DNA of 64,000 nucleotides from an uncultured Macellibacteroides sp. (GCF_963667135.1 NZ_OY762974.1:1550001-1614000); one strand, 5' to 3'. Positions 53,321 through 62,600 are shown, counted from the stretch's first letter. A program made the numbers and translations. Notes: generated by a model not told the origin, from the letters alone.

Positions 53321-55174
53321 TTATAGTTTTTCTTTTTTGATTGTTTTGCCCGTGGCATCCAATACCTCAAGTGTCATTTCCTTTCCTTTTTTACGGAGAA
53401 TCATTACAGTTCCTGTGGTGGCATTGTTTCCACCACCTACAACAACAGGGAAATTATTGCCTTCCGTTCCTTTAGGATACCATGCAAAGCGATGCATGTG
53501 GGCATTGATGGCAACATTGAAAGGAGCTTTTGCCAATATTTTGCCCCATAACTGGAGGCAGGGATTAAAAGGCTCGTCCTTCATTCCATAAATTGGAATA
53601 TGATGAATCAAAACACGTTTCTCTGCACTTCGGAAAGCTTTGCCAGCAAGCTCCGAAGCAAGAAAGCCCGCCTGCTCTGTTCTTAATTCTTCAAAATTGT
53701 TCAGACCGTAATAAACTGTTGTCGAATCGGGTTTATCTTCACCACAATCAAGCATAACAAACCTTGTATTGCCCCAGTTGAAGGCTCCATAAGTTTTGTC
53801 TCCCACATAATCGAATAAGTTGCGAAGCTGAATAGAGTAGGCGTTACGTATTTCATGATTTCCGCGGAGGAAAAAAACAGGAACGCGATCCGCTTTCACC
53901 TTTTGATTCATGTACGAGATAAAGTCTATAGCCTGCGCTTCGTTTTTAGGATCATCAATACAATCTCCGTTGAAGAATACAAAGTCGTAGTCAATTCCTT
54001 TTACCCGATCGGCCAGCATATCCAACAACCCTTTATTTTTATGGAGGTCGTTAAAGATCAGAGCTGTAAAATCAGTATCCGAACCCTTTGGCAACGTAAA
54101 GGATCTGATTTCAGACTTTCCGGTTTCTCCAAACTCTTTCCGGTAGGCCTCGTACAAAGTGATTTCTCTGGAGCATACCCGGTAATAATAAGTAGTACCC
54201 GGTTTCAGATCAGTCAGACGAATCTTGTGATGTGTATTGTTGGCAATAACCTGCCCATCCACCACGGTTTGTTGTTTCATTCCCAAATTCTGATCTGTAC
54301 CATACTCCACCCAGCTATGGGTTGGCACATTAGTCATCCACGAAATAGTAATTCCGTTTCCGACCGGATTTTGAAGGAATGGAGTAGTGCGAAGTATCTC
54401 ATCTGCTTTGGCCGGAAATCTTAAATCTACAAACAATGGCGAATGATCGGAAGCGACCGGTTCCGAAACAACCTGCTTTTGCAGTACAGTACAGGGCTGC
54501 CCGTTGTTTAGCAGATAAATATAGTCAATACACTCTGAAGGTTTATCGGAGGGAAAGGTGGGTTGTTTCGGATTATTCAATGTAATAAACTTCTCTCGCA
54601 AAGAGACCTGAACTGCCGATTCGAATTCCGAATTCATATCGCCAGCGATAAACACGGGTTTTTGTATCCCTTCAAGTTCTTCGGATATAATCCCAACCGA
54701 TGCCAGCTGATCCTCTTTAGTAAGAGATAAATGGGTGCAGCAAACCAAATAATCTGCGAACTCAACGATCAGTAACGACCGCTTTTCTTCTTTTCCGGGA
54801 AGCGAAATCCTCTTGTATCCCAACGGCTTTTCTTTCGAAAGCATCCCGATGCCATATTTACCGCCCTGAAAATCGATTGAAGGCGCATAGGTTGCATGCA
54901 TTAGTGTTCTTTTGGCCAGTTCACCCAGACTGTAAATCCCATTGTTACGTTGGGTAACGCTGTCCAGTTCCTGAACTGCCACCACATCGGGAGCAATCTT
55001 GTTAATAACATCCGCCACCCGCTGGTAGTCGGTAAGGTTATCCATTCCCTTACAATTCCGAACATTGTAAGACAGGATACGCAATGAGTTTTCTTCTTTT
55101 GGAAACGTTGATTGCCCTTTAACAGGTAAAGTGAATGAAATGGCGAGCAAGAGGAAAAGCAGACAAGTTTTCAT
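53321..55174 (-). CDS. Secreted fusion of an endonuclease/exonuclease/phosphatase domain and a metallophosphoesterase
   Basis: A 617-residue exported protein (signal LLFLLLAISFTLPVKG). Residues ~30-255 are an EEP domain: RILSYNVRNCKG, VVAVQELDSV, FIAGDMNSEF and ASDHSPLFVDLRF give its Asn, Glu, Asp/Asn and Asp/His pattern. Residues ~260-345 are Fn3-like, as in purple acid phosphatases (GITISWMTNVPTHSWVEYG, LKPGTTYYYRV). Residues ~365-600 are a calcineurin-like phosphoesterase: NDLH, NGDCIDD, RGNHE, LIHHIPIYG and NAHMH. The two hydrolases may act on one phosphodiester substrate in order; extracellular DNA or RNA use for phosphate is possible. Promoter box at 55216-55223. Confidence 0.85.
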   Translation of the reverse strand: MKTCLLFLLLAISFTLPVKGQSTFPKEENSLRILSYNVRNCKGMDNLTDYQRVADVINKIAPDVVAVQELDSVTQRNNGIYSLGELAKRTLMHATYAPSIDFQGGKYGIGMLSKEKPLGYKRISLPGKEEKRSLLIVEFADYLVCCTHLSLTKEDQLASVGIISEELEGIQKPVFIAGDMNSEFESAVQVSLREKFITLNNPKQPTFPSDKPSECIDYIYLLNNGQPCTVLQKQVVSEPVASDHSPLFVDLRFPAKADEILRTTPFLQNPVGNGITISWMTNVPTHSWVEYGTDQNLGMKQQTVVDGQVIANNTHHKIRLTDLKPGTTYYYRVCSREITLYEAYRKEFGETGKSEIRSFTLPKGSDTDFTALIFNDLHKNKGLLDMLADRVKGIDYDFVFFNGDCIDDPKNEAQAIDFISYMNQKVKADRVPVFFLRGNHEIRNAYSIQLRNLFDYVGDKTYGAFNWGNTRFVMLDCGEDKPDSTTVYYGLNNFEELRTEQAGFLASELAGKAFRSAEKRVLIHHIPIYGMKDEPFNPCLQLWGKILAKAPFNVAINAHMHRFAWYPKGTEGNNFPVVVGGGNNATTGTVMILRKKGKEMTLEVLDATGKTIKKEKL

Positions 55175-55215
55175 AAATTGTGTTTCTAAGATTTGTAAAC
55201 GAGTTTTGTTCTTTG

Positions 55216-55223
55216 CAAAGATA
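55216..55223 (-). promoter_or_regulatory. -7 promoter box of the nuclease-phosphoesterase gene
   Basis: Minus-strand TATCTTTG, about 42 bp upstream of the start at 55174. Confidence 0.5.
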
Positions 55224-55325
55224 ACAGAATCTTACCAATAATGCTTGTTTAATTATTTTGTAATAGTTATTTCATCTGTAATACCATTGTAATATTTTTG
55301 TAATACATGTTAACTTCCTGTTTAA

Positions 55326-55333
55326 TATCTTTG
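55326..55333 (+). promoter_or_regulatory. -7 promoter box of the second PiT gene
   Basis: TATCTTTG, 20 bp before the ATG at 55354. Confidence 0.55.
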
Positions 55334-55353
55334 CGCCACATTAAATAATATTT

Positions 55354-57597
55354 ATGGAAACATTCTATTTACTAATTGTATTATTTCTATTTGTGCTTGC
55401 TATTTTTGATCTGGTAGTAGGGGTTAGCAATGACGCGGTTAACTTTTTAAATTCTGCTATCGGCTCAAAAGCTGCTTCCTTTAAAGCGATCATGATTATT
55501 GCAGCTTTGGGAATTCTGATTGGAGCCTCTCTCTCCAACGGAATGATGGATGTAGCCAGGCACGGGATCTATCAACCCCAGTATTTTTATTTTTCCGAGA
55601 TCATGTGCATTCTGGTTGCTGTAATGTTAACCGATGTAGTTCTACTGGATATTTTTAATTCATTAGGAATGCCAACTTCAACAACAGTCTCGTTGGTATT
55701 TGAATTATTAGGAGGTACTGTTGCGTTGGCATTAATCAAAATTGTCAACACGGACGGAGCCCTGCAGTTCGGGGATTTGCTGAATACGGACAAGGCCCTT
55801 ACTGTTATTCTGGCTATCTTTGTATCCGTTGCAATTGCTTTCTTTTTCGGAACGGTGGTACAGTATCTTTCGCGAATGCTGTTTACGTTTAATTACAAAC
55901 CGAAAATGAAATATTTTGTAGCCATATTTGGTGGTATAGCCTCTACGTCTATCATCTATTTCATGCTAATCAAGGGACTAAAGGATACTACTTTTATGAG
56001 TGGTGACGTGCTTGCCTGGGTAGACGCAAACACGGGAAAAATTGTATGGGGCTGTTTTATTATTTCTACCTTATTGATGCAAGTGTTACACTGGTTAAAA
56101 GTAAATGTGTTTAAAGTGATTGTCCTATTGGGAACCTTTGCTTTAGCATTGGCCTTTGCCGGAAACGACCTTGTAAACTTTATCGGAGTTCCTTTGGCAG
56201 GTTATTCTTCTTACCTTGATTTTATATCCTATGGAGGAACAGTTTCTCCTGATAGCTTGCTTATGACTTCGCTACTTGGTCCGGCCAAGACTCCATGGTA
56301 TTTCCTCATTATTTCAGGATTGGTGATGGTCGTAGCTCTTTTTACTTCCAAGAAGGCTCAGAATGTTGTTAAAACTTCCCTGGACTTATCACGCCAGAGC
56401 GAGGGAGATGAAAGCTTCGGAACTTCGCCTGTCGCAAGAGTTTTAGTACGTACCTGCAGCAATATATCTTCATCCATATTAAGTGTGGTTCCCGAGCCTG
56501 TAAAACAATGGACTGATAAGCGTTTTAATCAGGATGAAATCATCCTTGAGCAAGGAGCCTCTTTCGACTTGATACGCGCAGCTGTAAACCTTGTTTTGGC
56601 AGGTCTTTTAATTGCACTTGGTACATCGCTTAAGTTACCTCTTTCAACAACCTATGTAACATTCATGGTAGCCATGGGTAGTTCGCTGGCCGACCGTGCC
56701 TGGGGGCGTGAAAGTGCGGTATATCGCATAACCGGAGTCCTTTCGGTGATTGGTGGTTGGTTTATAACTGCAGGCGCAGCCTTTGTTATTTGTTTCGTAG
56801 TTGCCACGGTTATTTATTTTGGTGGTACAGCCGCTATATTCGCATTAGTTGCACTTGCAATCTATTCACTTGTTCGCAGTCACCTTACATTCCGTAAGAA
56901 GTCGAACAAAGAAACGGTTAGTCCTACAATTAAACAATTAATGGATACCAACGACAGTTCTGTAGCCTTGGTTTTGTTCCGTCAGCATACCCGCGACGAA
57001 CTTGAATCGGTTCTTACGTTCGCAAGTGAATCTTTTGATAAATCAGTGAACGGGTTCATGAATGAAAATCTACGTGATTTGCGCAAAGTCCTTGGCGCTA
57101 TTGAAGAAGAAAAGCTCCACCTGAAACAAGTAAAACGTATCGGAACACTTGGAGTTACGCAATTGGATCGTGCCATTGCCGTGGAGAAAGGTCTTTATTA
57201 CTATCAGGGAAACGATTTTGCCAGCGAAGTTGTATTTAGTCTGCGCAGGCTAACTGAACCTTGCAAGGATCATATTGACAATAATTTCACACCGCTAAGC
57301 GATGTTCAAAAGGAAGAATTTGGAAAGATGGCCGAGGAGATTACGTCCTACCTAATGAAATGTTCAAATGAAATCAGGCTCAATGAATATACTAATTTTG
57401 AGCAACTGGTGGAAATGGCGGGAACATTGACTACCCGGCTAACATTGCTTAAGAAGGGTGAGCTAAAACGTATCCAGGGCCAGACAGGCAGCACGAAGGT
57501 AAGTATGGTTTATCTGAATATGGTTCAGGAAACACAGAATGTGGTCTCTTTTACCTCCAATCTGATAAAAGTAAGCCGGAAGTTCCAGATGGAATAG
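55354..57597 (+). CDS. PiT-family phosphate transporter with a fused PhoU-like C-terminal domain
   Basis: A 747-residue protein. The N-terminal ~500 residues are a PiT permease with the two signatures DLVVGVSNDAVNFLNSAIGS and AGNDLVNFIGVPLAGYSSYL, plus LGTSLKLPLSTTYVTFMVAM. Residues ~520-747 are soluble and helical (RQHTRDELESVLTFASESFD, NENLRDLRKVLGAIEEEKLH) with the PhoU-like pattern; the other PiT system here (14738-16408) has the same elements as two separate proteins. A phosphate transporter and its regulator are therefore fused. Upstream is the divergent exported phosphoesterase, so the two may serve phosphate scavenging together. Confidence 0.9.
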   Translation: METFYLLIVLFLFVLAIFDLVVGVSNDAVNFLNSAIGSKAASFKAIMIIAALGILIGASLSNGMMDVARHGIYQPQYFYFSEIMCILVAVMLTDVVLLDIFNSLGMPTSTTVSLVFELLGGTVALALIKIVNTDGALQFGDLLNTDKALTVILAIFVSVAIAFFFGTVVQYLSRMLFTFNYKPKMKYFVAIFGGIASTSIIYFMLIKGLKDTTFMSGDVLAWVDANTGKIVWGCFIISTLLMQVLHWLKVNVFKVIVLLGTFALALAFAGNDLVNFIGVPLAGYSSYLDFISYGGTVSPDSLLMTSLLGPAKTPWYFLIISGLVMVVALFTSKKAQNVVKTSLDLSRQSEGDESFGTSPVARVLVRTCSNISSSILSVVPEPVKQWTDKRFNQDEIILEQGASFDLIRAAVNLVLAGLLIALGTSLKLPLSTTYVTFMVAMGSSLADRAWGRESAVYRITGVLSVIGGWFITAGAAFVICFVVATVIYFGGTAAIFALVALAIYSLVRSHLTFRKKSNKETVSPTIKQLMDTNDSSVALVLFRQHTRDELESVLTFASESFDKSVNGFMNENLRDLRKVLGAIEEEKLHLKQVKRIGTLGVTQLDRAIAVEKGLYYYQGNDFASEVVFSLRRLTEPCKDHIDNNFTPLSDVQKEEFGKMAEEITSYLMKCSNEIRLNEYTNFEQLVEMAGTLTTRLTLLKKGELKRIQGQTGSTKVSMVYLNMVQETQNVVSFTSNLIKVSRKFQME

Positions 57598-57619
57598 TCC
57601 GCTGATTCTTACATATAAT

Positions 57620-58243
57620 TTATTTGGAAACGAAGGAATCTCTCAATACGAGGATTCCTTCGTTTCCTGTATTAAAGAGTAGGTCGATAATGCTTAAATT
57701 GGGAATAAAGCCATGTTTATCCTGGAAAACCTGGTAATATGGTTTGGGTAAAAACGCCGGATCCCCCGATTCCCGCTTAGGACTTATTCCCCTAAAATCA
57801 TTTTCCACCTCCGCTTCAAAATCAGTAGTGAAGACTACATGGGGATGAATATCCAGCAGATTGCAAACCATCTGACGCAGTTCTTCGTTAAAGTCAAACA
57901 GAAAATCGTATTTATTCTCATAGAAAGGAGCAAAGTCGTCTTCGTAGTATTCAAAGAACGGACTTGAATTATAAGCGGAAGAAATGGCATTCCAATGCAA
58001 ATGACGCCAGTTTCCGTGGTCCGAAATACGAATATCTTTTGTAAGGCATTTCAGTGTGTCTGGCTTAACAATCGGGATAGACAGAGACAAAGGGCCATTA
58101 GCTGCAGCGATGAGGCAACGGTTGCGGTATGTTTGTTTCAGGTAATTCTCGGCTGCTTCGATCCGTACCTCAGGATATTGATACATTTTGCAGTATTGCT
58201 GCACCGGGCCAAGGTAAGTCGAAGAAAGATAAGCTGGTTTCAT
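57620..58243 (-). CDS. WbqC-family protein
   Basis: A 207-residue cytoplasmic protein of the WbqC-like family, whose members are seen in some O-antigen gene clusters but have no firm activity. Family features are YLSSTYLGPVQQYCKMYQY, LIAAANGPLSLSIPIVKPDT and HGNWRHLHWNAISSAYNSSP with FFEYYEDDFAPFYE. It follows lepB2 with a 1-nt stop/start overlap (TAATG) and ends the dapB-lepB-lepB2-wbqC run. Its last ~15 codons contain a perfect 15-bp inverted repeat. Confidence 0.88.
   Translation of the reverse strand: MKPAYLSSTYLGPVQQYCKMYQYPEVRIEAAENYLKQTYRNRCLIAAANGPLSLSIPIVKPDTLKCLTKDIRISDHGNWRHLHWNAISSAYNSSPFFEYYEDDFAPFYENKYDFLFDFNEELRQMVCNLLDIHPHVVFTTDFEAEVENDFRGISPKRESGDPAFLPKPYYQVFQDKHGFIPNLSIIDLLFNTGNEGILVLRDSFVSK
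57626..57667. terminator. Perfect 15-bp inverted repeat inside the wbqC 3' end
   Basis: GGAAACGAAGGAATC at 57626-57640 and GATTCCTTCGTTTCC at 57653-57667 pair around a 12-nt loop. The repeat lies inside the coding end of wbqC, beginning 4 bp inside the gene from its stop codon side. No strong T-run follows on either strand, so it may stop the PiT transcript weakly or be a processing or anti-read-through structure. Confidence 0.6.
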
Positions 58244-59103
58244 TAATCAATTGTTTTGAACGTTCGTTCCGGGTCCTCGCTTTTCCAGCAAAACCATACA
58301 TTTCCAATTATATGATCGGCCGGGATAAATCCCAGATGTCTGGAATCAACAGACTGTTTTATATTATCAGACAAAACCCAATAATAATCTTGTTTAAAAT
58401 AGAAGAAATTAGTTTCCTTTCCATCAAGGAATAATTTACCGTCGCGCAAAAGCGCTTTGCCGGAAGTTTCATGCAGGATGATTTCCCGGCAGGCTTTCAA
58501 TGACACCTCATCAATCCGGTAAGCTCTTCCCTTCTTCGGAACAATCACATTATACTCTTCAGACTTCTCCTGAACGAAATGTCCGTTCATTCCGGGCGAT
58601 AGTTCTTCGCGGATTTTATATTCTTCAAAAGCAGTAAGGCAAAGGGTAAATCCAAAAGGTTCGCTTTTCCATTCACGCACGGGGACTGATAATTTGGAAA
58701 GTAAACCTCTAAAGACAGTTTCCATATCCTTGCTTATAAAATAAGTAGCTAGTGTAAAGGGAGACTTTGGTATTTGTTTTCCGTTAATAAGGTAACTGTT
58801 ATTCTCTACCGTTACCGTATCGCCTGGCATTCCGACAAGCCGGCTTACGAAAAGCGGAGCCTGAAGCGAATCGCGGATAAGCGGGCTTGAAAACAGTACG
58901 ACCCGGTTACGACCCGGATTGCCTTCCATCGGCAGCTTGTTAACCAGCACATAATCGCCGTTAAGCAAGGCTTGTTCCATGGAATTGGTCGATATGCGGA
59001 ACGACTCCAGACAAAACATACGTACCCCCAGTACAACAGCAAGGAGGAGCAATGCTCCTCCCATAATCTGACTAACTCTTTTTATAATTTTTTTACTATC
59101 CAT
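58243..59103 (-). CDS. Signal peptidase I-like protein lacking the catalytic lysine
   Basis: A 286-residue S26-type protein with one N-terminal membrane span (IMGGALLLLAVVLGVRMFC). Box B is kept: STNSMEQALLNGDYVLV with Ser41 as the nucleophile. Box D is LFVSRLVGMPGDTVTV; the general-base Lys of the family (as in KRCIGMPGD next door) is Ser87 here. Box E is VLSDNIKQSVDSR, where the usual form is GDNRxxSxDSR. These changes predict lost or altered peptidase activity. The gene follows the true lepB by 6 bp, and its stop overlaps the wbqC start by one base. It may be a partner, a regulator, or a protease with another dyad. Confidence 0.85.
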   Translation of the reverse strand: MDSKKIIKRVSQIMGGALLLLAVVLGVRMFCLESFRISTNSMEQALLNGDYVLVNKLPMEGNPGRNRVVLFSSPLIRDSLQAPLFVSRLVGMPGDTVTVENNSYLINGKQIPKSPFTLATYFISKDMETVFRGLLSKLSVPVREWKSEPFGFTLCLTAFEEYKIREELSPGMNGHFVQEKSEEYNVIVPKKGRAYRIDEVSLKACREIILHETSGKALLRDGKLFLDGKETNFFYFKQDYYWVLSDNIKQSVDSRHLGFIPADHIIGNVWFCWKSEDPERTFKTID

Positions 59104-59109
59104 AGTTTA

Positions 59110-60495
59110 TTAATCAGCATGAACCATCCGGAACATTCTGTTCCATCGAATGCCACCGTCAAATAAACTTCTGTCTTTATCCAGCGACAACCAGATAAGA
59201 ATTGGTTTACCCACGATGTGATCTTCGGGAACAAAACCCCATGAGCGGGAGTCGGCCGAATTATGACGGTTGTCTCCCATCATAAAGTAATAATCATATT
59301 TGAATGTGTAGCTTGTAGCTGGTTTTCCGTTAATCAGAATCTGATTGCCGTTAACTTCCAGCGAATTGTTCTCATAATTCTTGATGCAACGGCTGTAAAG
59401 AGCCAGGTTACGTCCATTCAGATCAATGGTAGCTCCCTTAATTGGAATCCAAAGTGGACCAAAATTATCACGCGTCCAACCCGTATTGTATCCGGCAGGA
59501 TAAGTCGGGCCACCTAATACATCCGGTTCAAGCACTATTCGCTTAACAGAACTTAGTTTGCCAGCAATAGCGAGCGCTTTCTTTGTAAGCGGTATGCGGT
59601 AAACAGGATTGAATTGCCCGCTTTCGTTTGGAGTAAAGCCAAGATAAGAAAGCAAATTCTGATCAGAAGCAAAAGCCCGGTCCTCTTTGCTAACCTCCAT
59701 CAGGCGGAATTGCTCATCAGTAATAGCTGTTCCATCCGTCTGAATATAGTAATTCAGCTGCATGTTTTCAGGCTCTTTTGCCTTTTTACCATCAATATAC
59801 ACTACATTCTTGCGCACTTCAAGACTATCACCCGGCATTCCGATGCATCGCTTCACGTAATTCTCGCGCTTATCTACCGGTCGGTAGGTTATATCGCCAA
59901 AGGTAGCTTTATCAAGCATAATTCGCTCGCGGCCAACTTGATCGAGTAATGAGTAAAAGTCCGGATTCAATACCTTCAGCGTAACAGTATCGCCCGCAGG
60001 AAAGTTAAATACCACAATGTCGTTTCGTTTTACCACGCCTGTACCTTTCACTCTTTTATAGCCCCATTCAGGCCAGTCCAGATACGATTTGCAGTTCAGT
60101 ACAGGCAATGTGTTCTGAACAAGCGGGAAGGAGAGGGGAGTATTTGGTACGCGAGGACCGTAACTTAATTTACTTACAAAAAGGTAATCGCCCACTAAGA
60201 GAGACTTTTCCAACGAGGAAGTCGGAATCTGATAGTTTTGGAAAACAAACAGATTAATAAAATACACGGCGATTAATGCAAAAAGAATATCGTCGACCCA
60301 CTCCATCACAGAGCGTACTGTTTTGTTTTTTGATTGTTTCCACGCACCCCAGGGGATAAACTTGGTAAGAAAGATGTCAACAATAACAACAAGGCCAAAA
60401 AGCAGCCATGCATTTTCCATCCATAAAGCAAACATCATGTATAAGAAAGCCGCTACGGCAAACTTAATCCATTGTTTTTTTGTAATTGATTTCAT
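59110..60495 (-). CDS. lepB: Signal peptidase I
   Basis: A 461-residue enzyme, longer than usual. Two N-terminal membrane spans precede the anchor segment [18 protein letters not shown]. Box B is [20 protein letters not shown] with Ser94 as the nucleophile. The catalytic Lys215 is in [16 protein letters not shown], and box E is [19 protein letters not shown], complete. A large insertion of roughly 120 residues between box D and box E is typical of Bacteroidota long forms. It cleaves signal peptides from exported proteins. It is co-transcribed with dapB (15 bp upstream) and with the degenerate paralog downstream. Confidence 0.95.
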   Translation of the reverse strand: MKSITKKQWIKFAVAAFLYMMFALWMENAWLLFGLVVIVDIFLTKFIPWGAWKQSKNKTVRSVMEWVDDILFALIAVYFINLFVFQNYQIPTSSLEKSLLVGDYLFVSKLSYGPRVPNTPLSFPLVQNTLPVLNCKSYLDWPEWGYKRVKGTGVVKRNDIVVFNFPAGDTVTLKVLNPDFYSLLDQVGRERIMLDKATFGDITYRPVDKRENYVKRCIGMPGDSLEVRKNVVYIDGKKAKEPENMQLNYYIQTDGTAITDEQFRLMEVSKEDRAFASDQNLLSYLGFTPNESGQFNPVYRIPLTKKALAIAGKLSSVKRIVLEPDVLGGPTYPAGYNTGWTRDNFGPLWIPIKGATIDLNGRNLALYSRCIKNYENNSLEVNGNQILINGKPATSYTFKYDYYFMMGDNRHNSADSRSWGFVPEDHIVGKPILIWLSLDKDRSLFDGGIRWNRMFRMVHAD

Positions 60496-60510
60496 TTTAG
60501 TTCGTACAGA

Positions 60511-61227
60511 TTAAAATTTAAACAGGTCTTTCATTCCGAGAAATCCTTTTTTTCCGGCGGTAAATTCGGCGGCTACAACGGCACCGAGAGCAAAACCCGC
60601 ACGGCTCTTCGCATCATGTTTGATGCTGATATAATCAACTTCAGAATCGTAAATGATTTCATGAATACCGGGAACTTCACCTTCTCTGATAGCATGAATA
60701 GCCAGGTCCGACGGATTCTCTTCTGTTTCCAGCACCCAGCGGTTTTTACGATCTACCTGTTCCATGATACCTTCCGCCAGCGTAATGGCCGTGCCACTCG
60801 GAGCATCCAGCTTATGGATATGATGTGTTTCTGTCATCTTCACGTTGTAAGATGGGAAATTATTCATGATTTTAGCCAGGTATGTGTTTACCGCAAAGAA
60901 TATATTCACGCCAATACTATAGTTCGATGCGTAAAAGAATGTTTTACCTTCCTTGTCACACATTTCTTTTACCTCGTCTATTCTGTCCAGCCAGCCGGTT
61001 GTTCCCGACACCACAGGTACATCGGCAGCAAAACATTTCATGTAATTGTCCATCGCCGTAGAGGGAACAGTAAACTCGATAGCCACATCGGCACTTTTGA
61101 ATGCTTCGGAGCCAAACTCTTCGGGATTACTTATGTCAACAATAGAAACGATCTCATGACCTCTGTCCAATGCAATCTTTTCGATGGTTTTACCCATCTT
61201 TCCGTAACCGATAAGCGCAATCTTCAT
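60511..61227 (-). CDS. dapB: 4-hydroxy-tetrahydrodipicolinate reductase
   Basis: Starts at the ATG at 61227; the open frame extends 19 codons upstream. The ~238-residue enzyme is in the diaminopimelate/lysine pathway. The Rossmann motif is MKIALIGYGKMGKTIEKIAL, the catalytic His/Lys segment is TETHHIHKLDAPSGTAITLA, and HDAKSRAGFALGAVVAAEF and VSGTTGWLDRI are family-typical. It is shorter than the E. coli enzyme, as usual in Bacteroidota. It leads a run with the two signal peptidase genes and wbqC. Promoter box at 61282-61289. Confidence 0.95.
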   Translation of the reverse strand: MKIALIGYGKMGKTIEKIALDRGHEIVSIVDISNPEEFGSEAFKSADVAIEFTVPSTAMDNYMKCFAADVPVVSGTTGWLDRIDEVKEMCDKEGKTFFYASNYSIGVNIFFAVNTYLAKIMNNFPSYNVKMTETHHIHKLDAPSGTAITLAEGIMEQVDRKNRWVLETEENPSDLAIHAIREGEVPGIHEIIYDSEVDYISIKHDAKSRAGFALGAVVAAEFTAGKKGFLGMKDLFKF

Positions 61228-61281
61228 AACTTTATATTGTAAAAATAATACCTTGGTTGAATTAGTTAACCCTTTAGCCTG

Positions 61282-61289
61282 CAAATATA
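61282..61289 (-). promoter_or_regulatory. -7 promoter box of the dapB operon
   Basis: Minus-strand TATATTTG. The divergent box of the DUF2851 gene is at 61302-61309, so the promoters lie back to back. Confidence 0.55.
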
Positions 61290-61301
61290 AAGAAAATGAA
61301 T

Positions 61302-61309
61302 TAGATTTG
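61302..61309 (+). promoter_or_regulatory. -7 promoter box of the DUF2851 gene
   Basis: TAGATTTG, 25 bp before the ATG at 61335. Confidence 0.5.
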
Positions 61310-61334
61310 TGTTGTTAATCTTAACTTTGAGAAA

Positions 61335-62600
61335 ATGGAACAATTATTGCATTACGTATGGATGTTTAAACTCTATCAACATGAATTAACCACAACCTCC
61401 GGCGAAAAAGTTACGGTACTTGATGCCGGGATACAGAATACCAACGCAGGACCTGATTTTTTTAATGCCAAAATCAAGATCGGCGATACCCTTTGGGCCG
61501 GAAGTATAGAAATTCACCACAAATCATCGGATTGGAAAGTACACAAACATCATATGGATAAGGCGTACGATTCCGTAATACTCCATGTTGTTACTTCTGC
61601 CGATACGGAAGTATACCGTACTAACGGCCTCCTGATTCCACAGCTAGAGCTTGAATTTCCTTCCTCGATAGGAACCAATTTGGATTACCTGATGCGGAAA
61701 AATGTGTCAATTCCCTGTCTTGCCCGCCTGCATGAAATAGACTCCTTGCACATAAATTCATGGATGGAGGCTTTGCTGAGTGAACGGTTGGAAAGAAAAA
61801 TACAGGATATTTTTAGATTACTTGAACAGTACAATCAAGATTGGAACGAGGTTTTTTATGTGCTGCTCTCCCGCAACTTCGGATTTGGCGTGAATACAGA
61901 CGCCTTCGAACGGTTGGCCAGAAGTCTGCCGTTTCGGATTATTCAAAAGCAGCGAATAAGTATATCTCAGATCGAAGCCCTTTTGTTCGGACAAGCCGGC
62001 ATGTTGTCCGATACGGATATTGAGTGCCATTATTACCGGCTGCTTCAGCGAGAGTATCAGTTTCTGAAACATAAATACCAGCTAAAACCTTTGGACGAGA
62101 GCCTTTTTAAAAGTCTTCGTACCCGTCCGGTTTACTTTCCGCACCTTAAGCTGGCTCAGCTGGCGTCCATCTGGATGCAGCACGATACGCTTTTCTCGGC
62201 AATTCTGGAAGCCGGCACACCAAGGCAGTTGAAACAATATTTCCGGGCAGAGCCTTCCGATTATTGGGAAACACATTATCATTTCAGGCACACATCCCCA
62301 AAACAGGAAAAGTCGTTGGGCGAAAATGCCCTGAACATCGTCCTCATCAATACCGTAGTACCTCTGTTCTTTGCATACGGCGTTAAAAACAACCGTCCCG
62401 AATACAATGAAAAGGCCCTTCGCTTACTGGAAAGTATTCCGGCCGAGCGGAATAGCATTGTATCGTCCTTTACCGAGGCGGGAGTAAAGGTAAGAAACGC
62501 CGGCGACAGTCAGGCGTTGATTCAGCTAAAAAGGGCCTACTGCGAAACCAAGAAATGTATGTATTGCAGGATAGGATACCGTTTGTTAAAGCATTCGTAA
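61335..62600 (+). CDS. DUF2851 family protein
   Basis: A 421-residue cytoplasmic protein of the DUF2851 family, common in Bacteroidota. The N-terminal segment LHYVWMFKLYQHELTTTSGE, VLDAGIQNTNAGPDFFNAKI and GSIEIHHKSSDWKVHKHHMD are characteristic; the first half is beta-rich and the rest helical. The C-terminus has a cysteine cluster (CETKKCMYCRIGYRLLKHS), conserved in the family and perhaps metal-binding. The function is not known. It lies divergent from dapB. Confidence 0.9.
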   Translation: MEQLLHYVWMFKLYQHELTTTSGEKVTVLDAGIQNTNAGPDFFNAKIKIGDTLWAGSIEIHHKSSDWKVHKHHMDKAYDSVILHVVTSADTEVYRTNGLLIPQLELEFPSSIGTNLDYLMRKNVSIPCLARLHEIDSLHINSWMEALLSERLERKIQDIFRLLEQYNQDWNEVFYVLLSRNFGFGVNTDAFERLARSLPFRIIQKQRISISQIEALLFGQAGMLSDTDIECHYYRLLQREYQFLKHKYQLKPLDESLFKSLRTRPVYFPHLKLAQLASIWMQHDTLFSAILEAGTPRQLKQYFRAEPSDYWETHYHFRHTSPKQEKSLGENALNIVLINTVVPLFFAYGVKNNRPEYNEKALRLLESIPAERNSIVSSFTEAGVKVRNAGDSQALIQLKRAYCETKKCMYCRIGYRLLKHS

